Part shown: piece after piece, positions 28,197 through 36,225 of the stretch
How positions within the stretch are numbered: position 1 is the stretch's first letter
Layout of the letters: each line of letters starts with the position of its first letter
Source of the DNA: an uncultured Bacteroidales bacterium
Lineage (GTDB): Bacteria > Bacteroidota > Bacteroidia > Bacteroidales > Bacteroidaceae
Assembly: GCA_902778625.1 (NCBI GenBank)
Contig: CACYYM010000002.1
Coordinates: forward strand, 62,001 to 126,000
Length of the DNA stretch: 64,000 nucleotides
Reading direction: 5' to 3'
Program-made: the position numbers and the translations under genes
Notes under the pieces: generated by a model
Told to the model about the DNA's origin: nothing
Database searches by the model: none
What the model saw: only the letters and a program-made list of their open reading frames with translations

Positions 28197-28235
28197 GAGA
28201 GAGTTGCTCAGTTCGGGCAGCTCTCTCATCTTTTT
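28197..28235 (+). terminator. Terminator of tRNA-Ala
   Basis: Eleven-base stem GAGAGAGTTGC (28197-28207) with GCAGCTCTCTC (28217-28227), one G-U pair, followed by ATCTTTTT. Confidence 0.8.
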
Positions 28236-28271
28236 AAACAAGTCGATTGACTCAAGTTCAAACATTTGGCT

Positions 28272-28382
28272 GAGAATTTTAACGTGCCGAGTCGATTAAC
28301 TTAACGTGTTAAATTAAATTTTTAACGTGCCGAGTTGATTAACTTAACGTGTTAAGTTGAATGGGTTAACGTGCAGAGTCGA
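28272..28382. repeat. 22-bp repeat array d (5 units)
   Basis: CGTG cores at 28283, 28305, 28326, 28348 and 28370; spacing 22, 21, 22, 22. It alternates two unit types (AACGTGCCGAGT and AACTTAACGTGTTAA). It lies in the 351-base gap between tRNA-Ala and the aldolase gene; otherwise that gap holds only the tRNA terminator and a -7 candidate. Confidence 0.85.
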
Positions 28383-28458
28383 ATGACTTGGCTGCAAGAG
28401 TTTTCTTTCCTGACATAAAAAAACAGAAAAACATGCACGATATGTCAGTAAAAAATGC

Positions 28459-28466
28459 TATATTTG
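28459..28466 (+). promoter_or_regulatory. Candidate -7 box of the aldolase operon
   Basis: TATATTTG, 68 bases before the aldolase ATG. No -33 element at the standard distance. Confidence 0.4.
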
Positions 28467-28534
28467 TGGTCGAATTAAACCTGACAACTAAACTAACAAT
28501 ACCTTATATCTAACCTCTTACATCTGACTTCACC

Positions 28535-29374
28535 ATGCTTGTTACCCTGAGTGAAATACTGAAAGACGCTAACGAACGGCATTACGCGGTTGGCGCTTTC
28601 AACTGTCTTAGCCTTGAGAATGTGATGGGAGCACTTGAGGCGGCCGAGGACTTACGCTCCCCAATCATCCTGCAACTCGCTGAGGTTCAGTTCCCGGAGG
28701 CGCCTATGGAACTGATGGCGCCACTTTATCTCGAGGCAGCTAAAAGGTCGTCCGTGCCCGTTTGCGTGCATTTGGACCACGGGCAGAGCCTTGAAACTTG
28801 TGTCCGCGCCATTCGTCTGGGCTTCACTTCGGTCATGTTCGACGGTGCCGCGCTGCCTTTCGAGGAGAATGTCGCCGTTTCGAGCGAAGTGACGCGAATC
28901 GCCAAAGCAGCCGGTGTGGACGTTGAAGCCGAACTGGGTAAAGTGGGAAACTCGGGCGTGGATACTGCCGATGTCTTTACCGATGTTGAGGAATCCGTTC
29001 TGTTTGTCAAGAAGACAGGCATCGATGCGCTCGCTGTTGCTATCGGAAACCTGCATGGACACTATGTTCACACCCCGCAGCTCAACATCGAGCGACTCAT
29101 CGAGATTCACGAAGCAAACCGTCTGCCCCTCGTACTTCACGGCGGAAGCGGCACGAGCGAGGCTGATTTCAAGGCTTGCATCCACAATGGCATTTGCAAG
29201 ATTAACGTGGCGACAGCCATCCAACGACGCATTATGAAACGCATCAAGGAACGTCTCGCCGTAAAACCAGACGAGGAATATGTGCCCTTGAAGCAAGTCA
29301 TGATAGACGCTTCGAGAGAGGTCGTGACCGAGCATATCATGCTCTTCGAAAGTAATGGTCGTTTTGAAATTTGA
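28535..29374 (+). CDS. Class II ketose-bisphosphate aldolase
   Basis: Zinc-dependent aldolase of 279 residues, the length of the GatY/KbaY/FbaA-like group. Visible motifs are CVHLDHGQS (catalytic D81, zinc-ligand H82), FTSVMFDGAALPFEENV, the second metal region VEAELGKVGN, LHGGSGTSEADF and KINVATAIQ. It cleaves fructose- or tagatose-1,6-bisphosphate, or a ketose-1-phosphate, to DHAP and an aldehyde. It sits first in a three-gene plus-strand set with a lyxose/mannose isomerase and a PfkB kinase, which points to a dedicated sugar catabolic role rather than central glycolysis. The exact substrate cannot be read from sequence. Confidence 0.88.
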   Translation: MLVTLSEILKDANERHYAVGAFNCLSLENVMGALEAAEDLRSPIILQLAEVQFPEAPMELMAPLYLEAAKRSSVPVCVHLDHGQSLETCVRAIRLGFTSVMFDGAALPFEENVAVSSEVTRIAKAAGVDVEAELGKVGNSGVDTADVFTDVEESVLFVKKTGIDALAVAIGNLHGHYVHTPQLNIERLIEIHEANRLPLVLHGGSGTSEADFKACIHNGICKINVATAIQRRIMKRIKERLAVKPDEEYVPLKQVMIDASREVVTEHIMLFESNGRFEI

Positions 29375-29399
29375 ATTTAATAATTTAGAATTTGATATT

Positions 29400-30077
29400 A
29401 TGAAACGTAGCGAAATCAATCAAATCATTCGAGAAGCCAAGGAATTTCTGGCTTCGCGACAGTTCATATTGCCCGAATGGGCAGAGTGGAGCCTTGCAGA
29501 TTGGAAGGCAAACCGTGACAAAGTGGATTACATCGTAGAGCGAATGCTCGGCTGGGACATTACAGACTTCGGCTCTGGCGACTTCAAGCGTTGCGGCCTC
29601 TTCTTGTTCACCATCAGAAACGGCAAGTATGGTGTGGACAAGAAGCCTTATGCGGAGAAGATTATGATTGTGGAAGAGCTGCAGGAAACCCCGATGCATT
29701 TCCATTGGTCGAAGATGGAAGACATCATCAATCGCGGTGGCGGCAACCTCGTCATCGAGCTTTATAATGCCGATAAAGACGAGAAGTTTGCCGATACGCC
29801 TGTCCATTATCGCATAGACGGCATTGAGCACACGATGGAGCCTGGTGGTAAAGTTATCCTCAAGCCAGGTCAAAGCATCTGTATGGAGCAATATCTCTAC
29901 CACAGATTCTACGGCGAGCCAGGCAAGGGAAAAGTGATGGTGGGCGAAGTCAGCCAATGTAATGACGACACGAGCGACAATCGCTTCTACGAGCCAGTAG
30001 GTCGTTTCCCCGAAATCGAAGAGGATGAAGCACCTTTGCACCTGCTTTGCTCGGACTACACAAAGTTCCTCGCTTAA
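29400..30077 (+). CDS. D-lyxose/D-mannose-family sugar isomerase
   Basis: Cupin-fold isomerase of 225 residues, the usual length of D-lyxose isomerases, which interconvert D-lyxose/D-xylulose and D-mannose/D-fructose. Metal-site residues are seen in TPMHFHWSKMEDIINRGGG and the later CMEQYLYHRFYGEPG region. The start at 29400 (MKRSEINQIIREA) is preferred over an upstream in-frame start at 29355 that overlaps the aldolase gene. Second gene of the set, 25 bases after the aldolase. With the neighbours it suggests a route from an aldose to a ketose, then phosphorylation and aldol cleavage. Confidence 0.87.
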   Translation: MKRSEINQIIREAKEFLASRQFILPEWAEWSLADWKANRDKVDYIVERMLGWDITDFGSGDFKRCGLFLFTIRNGKYGVDKKPYAEKIMIVEELQETPMHFHWSKMEDIINRGGGNLVIELYNADKDEKFADTPVHYRIDGIEHTMEPGGKVILKPGQSICMEQYLYHRFYGEPGKGKVMVGEVSQCNDDTSDNRFYEPVGRFPEIEEDEAPLHLLCSDYTKFLA

Positions 30078-30107
30078 ACTTTCAACCTTTTAAACCGTTT
30101 AACTTCT

Positions 30108-31337
30108 ATGGTAGTTCGCATCAGTGGAGTAGGGTGTTGCCTCGTTGACCGCATTTATGGTCATGTTGATTTCCATTCCGAAGTTTTCCGCAAATGCTTG
30201 AGCAAGAATGCTGGCGACGGTGGTCTTGAGCCTGGCAAGCTGACATTCGAGGAAGAGTTGGAGCGCTTTGCTGGTCTGTCGTTCGTATCGGACATACTGC
30301 CTCGCCTTACCGAAGGACAAAAGGCAGACAAGGAAAACATCGGAGGCCCCTGTGTTGTGGCGCTCATCAATGCTTCGCAACTGGCCTATAAGGAGAGTGA
30401 TGTCAGCTTTTATGGCTGCAGAGGAGATGACGAAGTTGGCGTTGGATTGCTCGAGAAACTGAGTCAAACGAGCCTCGACCTCAGCCATTATCGCATTGAG
30501 AAGAACAGCGAAACGGCTTCTACGTCTGTTCTTTCCGACCCGAACTACGATAATGGACACGGCGAACGGACTTTCGTGAACACCATCGGCGCATCGTGGC
30601 ATTACCTTCCCGAAGAGGTCGACGAGGGCTTCTACGATAGCGAGATTTGCGTCTTCGGCGGCACTGCGCTCGTGCCTCGCATCCATCAGGGACTCAACAC
30701 AATGCTGAAGAAGGCGAAGTCGAAAGGTTGCATCACCGTCGTCAACACAGTCTATGACTTCATCAGCGAGAAGGAACGCCCTGGCGAGCGCTGGCGAATG
30801 GGCGAGAGCGACGAGAGCTACCGGTTCATCGACCTGCTCATCGTTGACCGCGAGGAAGCTCTTCGGCTCAGTGGCTGCGAGGATATCCCGTCGTCGATTG
30901 CTTTCTTCCGAGAGAAGGGGACAGGTGCAGTCGTCGTTACCAACGGTGCTCAGAACATCAGTCTTTGGGCAGAAAGTCCGCTCTTCGGCAGTATAAAGGA
31001 GCAGACGATGCCGGTTTCCGAGGCAGTTGGAAAGGCTCTCAAGGCAGGCAAGAAAGGTGACAGCACCGGTTGCGGCGACAACTTCGCAGGCGGCATCATC
31101 GGCTCGCTGGCAAGGCAGACCCTCTTCCCAAACCCTTCCCCCTCTAAGGGGACGGGCTTTTCTCACCATAGAGGGGGGCTTTTCGACCTGAAGGACGCTT
31201 GTCGTTGGGGAATCGTTTCAGGAGGTTTTGCTTGTTTCTATTACGGCGGAACGTATTTCGAGAAACAAGAAGGCGAGAAGTTCGCACAGTTGCAACAACT
31301 TTACGACCTTTACCTCAAGCAGGAAGGCGTTTGCTAA
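30108..31337 (+). CDS. PfkB-family carbohydrate kinase
   Basis: Ribokinase-like sugar kinase of 409 residues. The catalytic GD motif region is DSTGCGDNFAGGIIGSLARQ, and TSVLSDPNYDNGHGERTFV is the substrate-lid area. Directly after the GD helix there is a stretch of about 24 residues (TLFPNPSPSKGTGF...HHRGGLFD) that is foreign to the family and is encoded by a palindromic repeat-like sequence (31124-31190). The frame is kept, so the enzyme may tolerate it as a loop. Third gene of the aldolase-isomerase-kinase set. It overlaps the convergent DUF4435 gene by 23 bases. Confidence 0.87.
   Translation: MVVRISGVGCCLVDRIYGHVDFHSEVFRKCLSKNAGDGGLEPGKLTFEEELERFAGLSFVSDILPRLTEGQKADKENIGGPCVVALINASQLAYKESDVSFYGCRGDDEVGVGLLEKLSQTSLDLSHYRIEKNSETASTSVLSDPNYDNGHGERTFVNTIGASWHYLPEEVDEGFYDSEICVFGGTALVPRIHQGLNTMLKKAKSKGCITVVNTVYDFISEKERPGERWRMGESDESYRFIDLLIVDREEALRLSGCEDIPSSIAFFREKGTGAVVVTNGAQNISLWAESPLFGSIKEQTMPVSEAVGKALKAGKKGDSTGCGDNFAGGIIGSLARQTLFPNPSPSKGTGFSHHRGGLFDLKDACRWGIVSGGFACFYYGGTYFEKQEGEKFAQLQQLYDLYLKQEGVC
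31124..31190. repeat. REP-like palindromic insertion inside the kinase gene
   Basis: Contains CCCTTCCCCCTCTAAGGGG and, 25 bases on, AGAGGGGGGCTTTT; CCCCCTCT (31138-31145) is complementary to AGAGGGGG (31170-31177). Related C-rich/G-rich hairpins occur at 32333-32371 (intergenic), 11510-11537 and within the metallophosphatase gene near 9813-9832. Confidence 0.6.
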
Positions 31338-32331
31338 TTCGCGCTATCAGTTTCTCTATGTCAGCAATCAGAAGCTGATAGGGCGTACTTTGTTTGAAGT
31401 CGGTGCTCTTTCGGAGCATCAAATCGATGGGCGACTGACTGTGCCGATAGCCAGACAGTTCGTTCTGCTTCTGCTGTCCGTGAAGCGCCAACAGCGAAAT
31501 TTCCTTTTCCCTTTCCCGCCTTAGCATGTTGCAGATGGGATTGAGAAGCGGCAGAACTACGCCTTCCATCAAGGCGTGCCCTTGAATGTAGAGATAGGTT
31601 TCAGCAGGTCGGATGCCGAGGTCTTCCTGCAAGCTGCGTCTCAACTTAAGGTACGAATCCTTTGCATTCGGGTATTTGCGTTGCAGCCATGCAACCTGTT
31701 TGTTGACGCGGTCTCGCAGATGTTCCAGGGCGTTCTCGGGATGATAGGGGTTGATGTCGTGGAAGGTGACGGTCTGACCAAAGGCTGTGATGCTGTAGCT
31801 GCTTGCCTGTCCGTTCTTATGCGCCCAGATGCTCCACACGAAGAGCGGCCAGATGATTTTGCTGTATTCCTCCATAAACGCTTCGAGCGAAAGGATGTCG
31901 CGGTCGTTGAGCGTGCTCATAACGCAAGCTGTATGCAGTGCAGGGGCATAGCATTGATAGTTTTCGATGGCGTAGGCGTAGGTGTGGAGAATGAAGGGCG
32001 AGGAGATGAGTGTGCGGCTTATCTCGGTGGCACCTTGCACGAGGTAGTCGTAGTCGGCATCCACGCAAGCTATCATGTAGTCGCCAAGCGACGGCCCAAG
32101 CTTGTTCATCAACGCCGCCTTCTTGCCTTTGCAGAGAGTATGGCGCGATGGCAGCATCACTTCGAACTTGATGCGGTCGGTCTCGAAGTCGCCTAGGACA
32201 GTGCGCCAGAAGAAGATGTCGTCGTAGCTCTCAACGTAAGCCACAATTTTTCGCACAGAGTTTCTCGGTCGAAGCTTTTGTGCGAGCTCGAGATATTGCG
32301 AGTTGAGATGTTCTTGCAGACGCTTTGCCAT
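31315..32331 (-). CDS. DUF4435 protein (TOPRIM-like, AriB-type candidate nuclease)
   Basis: 338 residues of the DUF4435 type, a TOPRIM-like fold found in AriB, the effector nuclease of the PARIS anti-phage system. TOPRIM-type acidic residues are visible: E34 in AYVESYDDIFFW and D91/D93/D95 in IACVDADYDYL. The following ISSPFILHTYAYAIENY segment is typical of DUF4435. It follows the ATPase gene on the same strand after 71 bases that carry a REP-like hairpin and a GAATTATGAATT-type direct repeat. Function as a defence nuclease is inferred from the domain pair; a housekeeping role is not excluded. Confidence 0.78.
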   Translation of the reverse strand: MAKRLQEHLNSQYLELAQKLRPRNSVRKIVAYVESYDDIFFWRTVLGDFETDRIKFEVMLPSRHTLCKGKKAALMNKLGPSLGDYMIACVDADYDYLVQGATEISRTLISSPFILHTYAYAIENYQCYAPALHTACVMSTLNDRDILSLEAFMEEYSKIIWPLFVWSIWAHKNGQASSYSITAFGQTVTFHDINPYHPENALEHLRDRVNKQVAWLQRKYPNAKDSYLKLRRSLQEDLGIRPAETYLYIQGHALMEGVVLPLLNPICNMLRREREKEISLLALHGQQKQNELSGYRHSQSPIDLMLRKSTDFKQSTPYQLLIADIEKLIARISKRLPA

Positions 32332-32402
32332 AAGACCCTTCCAAACCTTCCCTTAAAGGGCAGGCTTTTTTGAATTATGAATTATGAATAGTGAATTGTG
32401 AA

Positions 32403-33218
32403 TTATGAATTGACTTCAATGTCCTCTACGTCGGTCACTCTGTCGCTCCAGCCATTCATGATGACAGCGGGGCTGTGCGTAGTGAGGATGACTTGAACAT
32501 TGGGATTGAGGTCTGTCGTCAGGTCGAGCAGTCGTTGTTGCCACTCGATGTGCAGAGAGACTTCTGGTTCGTCCATGAAAAGGACGAAGGGTTTGCGGTT
32601 CTGCACCAGAACGGTGAGCAGTATGATGAGCATCTGCTTTTCGCCAGAAGAGAGTTTGTACGCAGAGATGGTCTCGCCATAACTGTCGAAGTAGAGTTCG
32701 TTCTGGTCGCGTTTGATGGTCTTGCCAGTCTCGTGGAAGAGGTCATCTATCAGGTCTTGGAAATGTGTCTTTTCATGTGCCAGAGCTTGCACTTTGGCTG
32801 CAGCTTCTGGGTCGTTGCTGGCAAAGAGTTCTACCATTCGGTTCGAGAGGTTGACCTGATAGTCGAGCCATTTGCGTCCGAGGTGGTAGATGTGCAGGTC
32901 GAGTTCAGTCTGCATCTGGTTGTCGGTCAGTTTGTTCATCAGCTCGTTGCTGAGCATGGGGCGGTCGAAGGAGCGAATCACTTCGAAATCGACGGACTTA
33001 GCCTCCTGCGGGAAGAACTTGAGGTGTACGCCGTCTTGTTTTCGTGTGTTTCGGTCGATGTCGAGCAGGTGCATGATGACGCGGTTGAGTATGGTGCTCT
33101 TTCCCACGCCATTGACGCCGCTGAGGATGTTCACGCCCGGCTGCAAGTCCCAGCAGATATGTTTGTGGCCGTTCCAGAGGCCGTCTATCTCAATGCGTTC
33201 AATGTATTGTCCGTTCAT
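32403..33218 (-). CDS. ABC-type AAA ATPase (AriA/RecF-like) paired with DUF4435
   Basis: 271 residues with Walker A GVNGVGKST (34-42), ABC signature LSSGEKQ (189-195), Walker B FVLFMDEPEVSLH (211-223, catalytic E217) and switch histidine in TTHSP (246-250). This is the SMC/RecF/OLD-like AAA_15/AAA_21 class. Adjacency to a DUF4435 gene matches AriA-AriB of PARIS, but AriA is normally longer, so this is a compact relative. The gene lies between a TIR-like gene (67-base gap) and the DUF4435 gene, all minus strand. Expected role: sensor/scaffold controlling the nuclease partner. Inferred, not shown. Confidence 0.8.
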   Translation of the reverse strand: MNGQYIERIEIDGLWNGHKHICWDLQPGVNILSGVNGVGKSTILNRVIMHLLDIDRNTRKQDGVHLKFFPQEAKSVDFEVIRSFDRPMLSNELMNKLTDNQMQTELDLHIYHLGRKWLDYQVNLSNRMVELFASNDPEAAAKVQALAHEKTHFQDLIDDLFHETGKTIKRDQNELYFDSYGETISAYKLSSGEKQMLIILLTVLVQNRKPFVLFMDEPEVSLHIEWQQRLLDLTTDLNPNVQVILTTHSPAVIMNGWSDRVTDVEDIEVNS

Positions 33219-33285
33219 GAATAGAAAGTTAGAAATGTAGAAATGAAGTAAACTCTTCTTATTTTCTTATTATCATAATTTCATT

Positions 33286-33813
33286 TTAAAATATCGTTGT
33301 TGAGTTCCAGGGATATGTCTGTGCGCCTACGGAGAAGGTTCCGAGGGCACGTTCCAGCTTGTCTTGAGTCAAGGGAATATGGCACATGCGGGCAGAGTCG
33401 CGACCGATGTACTTGCGTATCTTGTTCGGCAGCTTCGCCCAATTGTCTTCCACGGAATTATCGTCGAGCTGCACCTTATCAACGTAAGCGATGATGACGG
33501 GCAAGTGGTAACGGTTGACAGCCTTGCTGATTTGCCAGTTCAGGATAGGCGACTCGACATTCGTGATGGGCGAGACGATTACCAAAAGGTTATCTGCTTG
33601 AGCCATAAGGGCGAGTAGTCGGTTCTTTACTGTCGAGTCAACAAGATCGTCGTGTTCGCTGGAAAAGTTAATCTCGTCCATATTGAGGAAGCGGAAGCGA
33701 TCAGGACGCATCCTTTGCCAGGCGTGAAGCTGCTTGAAGGTCTTCAAGTTCGAGTTCTCGTGGTCGAGCACACCTACGGCATCGTAGGCAATGTAGGTTT
33801 TGTGGCTGTTCAT
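33286..33813 (-). CDS. TIR-like (DUF1863/ThsB-type) protein
   Basis: 175 residues from the ATG at 33813; the frame extends 28 codons upstream but that part is non-coding in character and crosses the promoter box. The order TYIAYDAVGVLDHEN, KNRLLALMAQADNLLVIVSP, LNWQISKAVNRYHLPVIIAY matches the MTH538/DUF1863 TIR-like fold (as in ThsB of Thoeris): an N-terminal beta strand, a helix before the AlaAsp-strand, then a WxxxxA helix and a final strand. The usual catalytic glutamate in the WxxWE helix appears as Q (NWQIS), so NAD-cleaving activity is uncertain. First of three co-directional genes with the ATPase and DUF4435 protein. Confidence 0.68.
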   Translation of the reverse strand: MNSHKTYIAYDAVGVLDHENSNLKTFKQLHAWQRMRPDRFRFLNMDEINFSSEHDDLVDSTVKNRLLALMAQADNLLVIVSPITNVESPILNWQISKAVNRYHLPVIIAYVDKVQLDDNSVEDNWAKLPNKIRKYIGRDSARMCHIPLTQDKLERALGTFSVGAQTYPWNSTTIF

Positions 33814-33827
33814 GGTCTTCTTTTTGT

Positions 33828-33836
33828 GCAAAGATA
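33828..33836 (-). promoter_or_regulatory. -7 box of the TIR/ATPase/DUF4435 cluster
   Basis: TATCTTTGC on the minus strand, 15 bases before the ATG at 33813. A perfect match to TAnnTTTGY; no -33 element at standard spacing. Confidence 0.5.
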
Positions 33837-33881
33837 CAAAAAAAAGTGAAAAGTGAAAGGTTAAAAGTGAAAAATTATTTG

Positions 33882-33889
33882 TAATTTTG
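33882..33889 (+). promoter_or_regulatory. -7 box of the sugar isomerase gene
   Basis: TAATTTTG, 30 bases before the ATG at 33919, divergent from the TIR cluster promoter 46 bases away. Confidence 0.5.
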
Positions 33890-33918
33890 TGCATCAAACA
33901 CTATACATTATTTATATT

Positions 33919-34740
33919 ATGAAGTTCAGAACATTATTTTTCTCCTTTTTGCTGATGGCTCAAGGCGCTATGCTTTGGGCTCAGGATGCTTTTCATCTTG
34001 GTATGGCAGGCTACACCTTCAATAAGTTCGACATCGACAAGACGCTCGCCTTTATGAAGAAGATTGATGTGCACTACCTTTGCATCAAGGATTTCCATTT
34101 GCCCATCAATGCCAATGAGGCACAAATAGCCGAGTTCAAGAAGAAGTTGGCAGATCATGGAGTCATTGGTTATGCTGTGGGTCCTATCTATATGGGCGAT
34201 GTTGAGGCTGTGGACAAGGCTTTCGCTTATGCGCAACGGGTCGGAGTGGACCTCGTCGTTGGTGTTCCAGGCGTTTGGGGAGACAAGGAACCTCGCTATG
34301 ATGTGCTTGATAGGGTAGAGCAGAAGGTCAAGGAGACAGGCATTCGCTATGCCATCCATCTGCATGGGCCCGATATGCCGCTTTATCCCGATGCCACTTC
34401 AATTTGGAATGATGTCAAGGATCGCGACCCTCGTTTGGGTATCTGTCTCGACATCGGTCACGACCTCCGTGCTGGTGCTGACCCCATTAAGGACTTGAAG
34501 CGATATGCAAAGCGAGTGTTCGACATACACCTGAAAGACGTTACCGAAGGCACAAAGGCTGGCCACGCAATCGAATTAGGCAGAGGCGCCATCGACTTCT
34601 CCAAGTTCATAAAAATGCTCCGAAAAGTCGGCTACAAAGGCTCTTGCAGTCTCGAATACGAGAAAGACATGTCTGACCCCTTCATCGGCATTGCAGAAAG
34701 CGTAGGATACTTTAAAGCAGTCCAGCAGAATATTCGCTAA
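33919..34740 (+). CDS. Exported sugar phosphate isomerase/epimerase (xylose isomerase-like TIM barrel)
   Basis: 273 residues from the ATG at 33919. A signal peptide (MKFRTLFFSFLLMAQGAMLW, cut after AQ) precedes a TIM-barrel AP-endonuclease-2/xylose-isomerase-like domain. Putative metal residues lie in HLHGPDMPL, GICLDIGHDLRAG, DIHLKDVTEG and SCSLEYEKD. Secreted members of this family are common in Bacteroidetes and often act on 3-keto or other modified sugars in the periplasm; the substrate here is unknown. The upstream ATG-less extension from 33889 is rejected because it precedes the signal peptide. Single gene, divergent from the TIR cluster. Confidence 0.85.
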   Translation: MKFRTLFFSFLLMAQGAMLWAQDAFHLGMAGYTFNKFDIDKTLAFMKKIDVHYLCIKDFHLPINANEAQIAEFKKKLADHGVIGYAVGPIYMGDVEAVDKAFAYAQRVGVDLVVGVPGVWGDKEPRYDVLDRVEQKVKETGIRYAIHLHGPDMPLYPDATSIWNDVKDRDPRLGICLDIGHDLRAGADPIKDLKRYAKRVFDIHLKDVTEGTKAGHAIELGRGAIDFSKFIKMLRKVGYKGSCSLEYEKDMSDPFIGIAESVGYFKAVQQNIR

Positions 34741-34743
34741 GTT

Positions 34744-34834
34744 GGCAAACTTCACGTGTGATGTGTGCAATCATAACGTGTTACAATTGCAATCATAACG
34801 TGTTACAATTGCAATCATAACGTGTTACAATTGC
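34744..34834. repeat. 22-bp repeat array e (4 units)
   Basis: CGTG cores at 34755, 34777, 34799 and 34821, exactly 22 bases apart; three units are identical (GCAATCATAACGTGTTACAA). Directly follows the isomerase stop codon. Confidence 0.9.
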
Positions 34835-35157
34835 AGAGATAACTGTGTATATTTGTTCCAAAAAGTGTGACAGAAACCACTTTTTACCCCTATCTCATGG
34901 AATAAAATATGCTATTTCGATACAAAAACCTATCTAATTGAGTTCGGAACATAAATTTTTCGAACGATTAAATTAAGCGAAAAGTATAGGGAAACGTATC
35001 GAAACGAGGCTTTCATGTCGGTTTTTAAAGCCTAAAAGGGGGGTATTTTGATGCTATCTGTCACGATTTTGAAGAAAACTTCTTAGTCGCAGGACATTAG
35101 CAGACTTCGTATCTCATTGTAATTCTGCTTTTTAGATGAAATATAACTTAACCAAGC

Positions 35158-35303
35158 GTTACAGTTACAGTTGTTACAGTTGTTTTTTTAACACCTCCTT
35201 TCTTCTTAATATACTATATAACTATATATATATTAATTAGTTATATAGTCTTTAGAAAGGGGTATAGGTACTTATTTTTAATTGTAACAACTGTAACTGT
35301 AAC
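35158..35303. repeat. Perfect 21-bp inverted repeat flanking AT-rich DNA
   Basis: GTTACAGTTACAGTTGTTAC+A at 35158-35178 is the exact reverse complement of 35283-35303, with 104 bases between that are very A+T rich (TATATAACTATATATATATT-like). Lies in the 639-base gap 34741-35379, which otherwise contains array e and no recognisable gene. May be a long-arm hairpin, a regulatory region, or a relic. Confidence 0.75.
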
Positions 35304-35379
35304 AGACTCAGCCTTTATTCTTGACTTTTCTCTATGAGGCTTATTACAAGGAGGAGAAGGGATGAATGCATACAAGGCA

Positions 35380-36195
35380 TCATATCCCGAGGACTGAAGT
35401 GACGGCTTCTGGGGTGACGCCTAACTTGATGGCGGTCTTGCAGTCTTGCTGGGCCAGTTTCTTCTTCTTCATGGCCAGATAGAGCGAGGCTCTTGTCAAA
35501 TAGCACTCTGGGTTATCCGGCTCCAACTCAAGTGCCATGCCGATGTCTTTCTTTGCCTTCTCGTATTCCTTCTTTTCAATATACAAACCACATCGAGCCA
35601 GGTAGTGCTTTGCATGATTGGGAAAGAACTGAACAAGGGCATCGAGTTGTTCCATCGCTTCGCGAGGTCTGCCGTCCTTATTGTTCAATATAGCCAAACC
35701 CAGCCGCCCGTCTTCATGCATCGGATTAAGTTCAAGCAAACGCTTGTAGTCGTTTCGAGCCTCTTTGTTACGCCGAGCCTGTGAATGAATGAAGGCACGG
35801 AAGAAGAGTGCTTCCTCGTTGTCTTGCTGAGCCTCTAATACCTTATTATAATCGTTTAGAGCACGTTCCTCGTTGTTCAACTGAAGATAAAGAGAAGCCC
35901 GATTAAGCAAAATGTCAAGCGAAGCAGGGGAGAGCTCAAGCCCTTTCCCATAAGCATCCAACGCTTTCTCGTTCTGCCCTTGTTTCTGATATATGCCGCC
36001 AAGGTACTGATAGAGAATGGCATTCGATGGCTTCATTGGGTCGAGCCGGATGGTCTGCTCTATCATCCCTTTCGCCTTCTCCAACGAATCTGTCGCTAAC
36101 GCCTCGACAATCGAACGAACACTCTGCTCGTAAAGTTGGGCAAAGAGATTAGAATAAGAAAATAGGAGAATGAGAAAATAAGAAAGCCTTTTCAT
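35380..36195 (-). CDS. Exported tetratricopeptide-repeat protein
   Basis: 271 residues: signal peptide (MKRLSYFLILLFSYSNLFAQ), then about five to six TPR units of 34 residues (for example AILYQYLGGIYQKQGQNEKA, LNRASLYLQLNNEERALNDY, YLTRASLYLAMKKKKLAQQD). A periplasmic scaffold for protein interactions; no enzyme domain. It follows purA by 30 bases on the same strand, so fur-purA-TPR may be one transcript. Confidence 0.88.
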   Translation of the reverse strand: MKRLSYFLILLFSYSNLFAQLYEQSVRSIVEALATDSLEKAKGMIEQTIRLDPMKPSNAILYQYLGGIYQKQGQNEKALDAYGKGLELSPASLDILLNRASLYLQLNNEERALNDYNKVLEAQQDNEEALFFRAFIHSQARRNKEARNDYKRLLELNPMHEDGRLGLAILNNKDGRPREAMEQLDALVQFFPNHAKHYLARCGLYIEKKEYEKAKKDIGMALELEPDNPECYLTRASLYLAMKKKKLAQQDCKTAIKLGVTPEAVTSVLGI

Positions 36196-36225
36196 TTCAT
36201 ATTTTCTAATTATCTACATTTCAAA

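Noticed and set aside
31315..33218. Classic OLD-family nuclease (ATPase + TOPRIM in one chain)
   Set aside because: ATPase and TOPRIM-like domains are on separate genes and the second is DUF4435-type, which matches the PARIS layout better.
34841..35379. Possible gene in the gap after the sugar isomerase
   Set aside because: Only short frames without a start context or recognisable motif; the region is A/T rich with inverted repeats.
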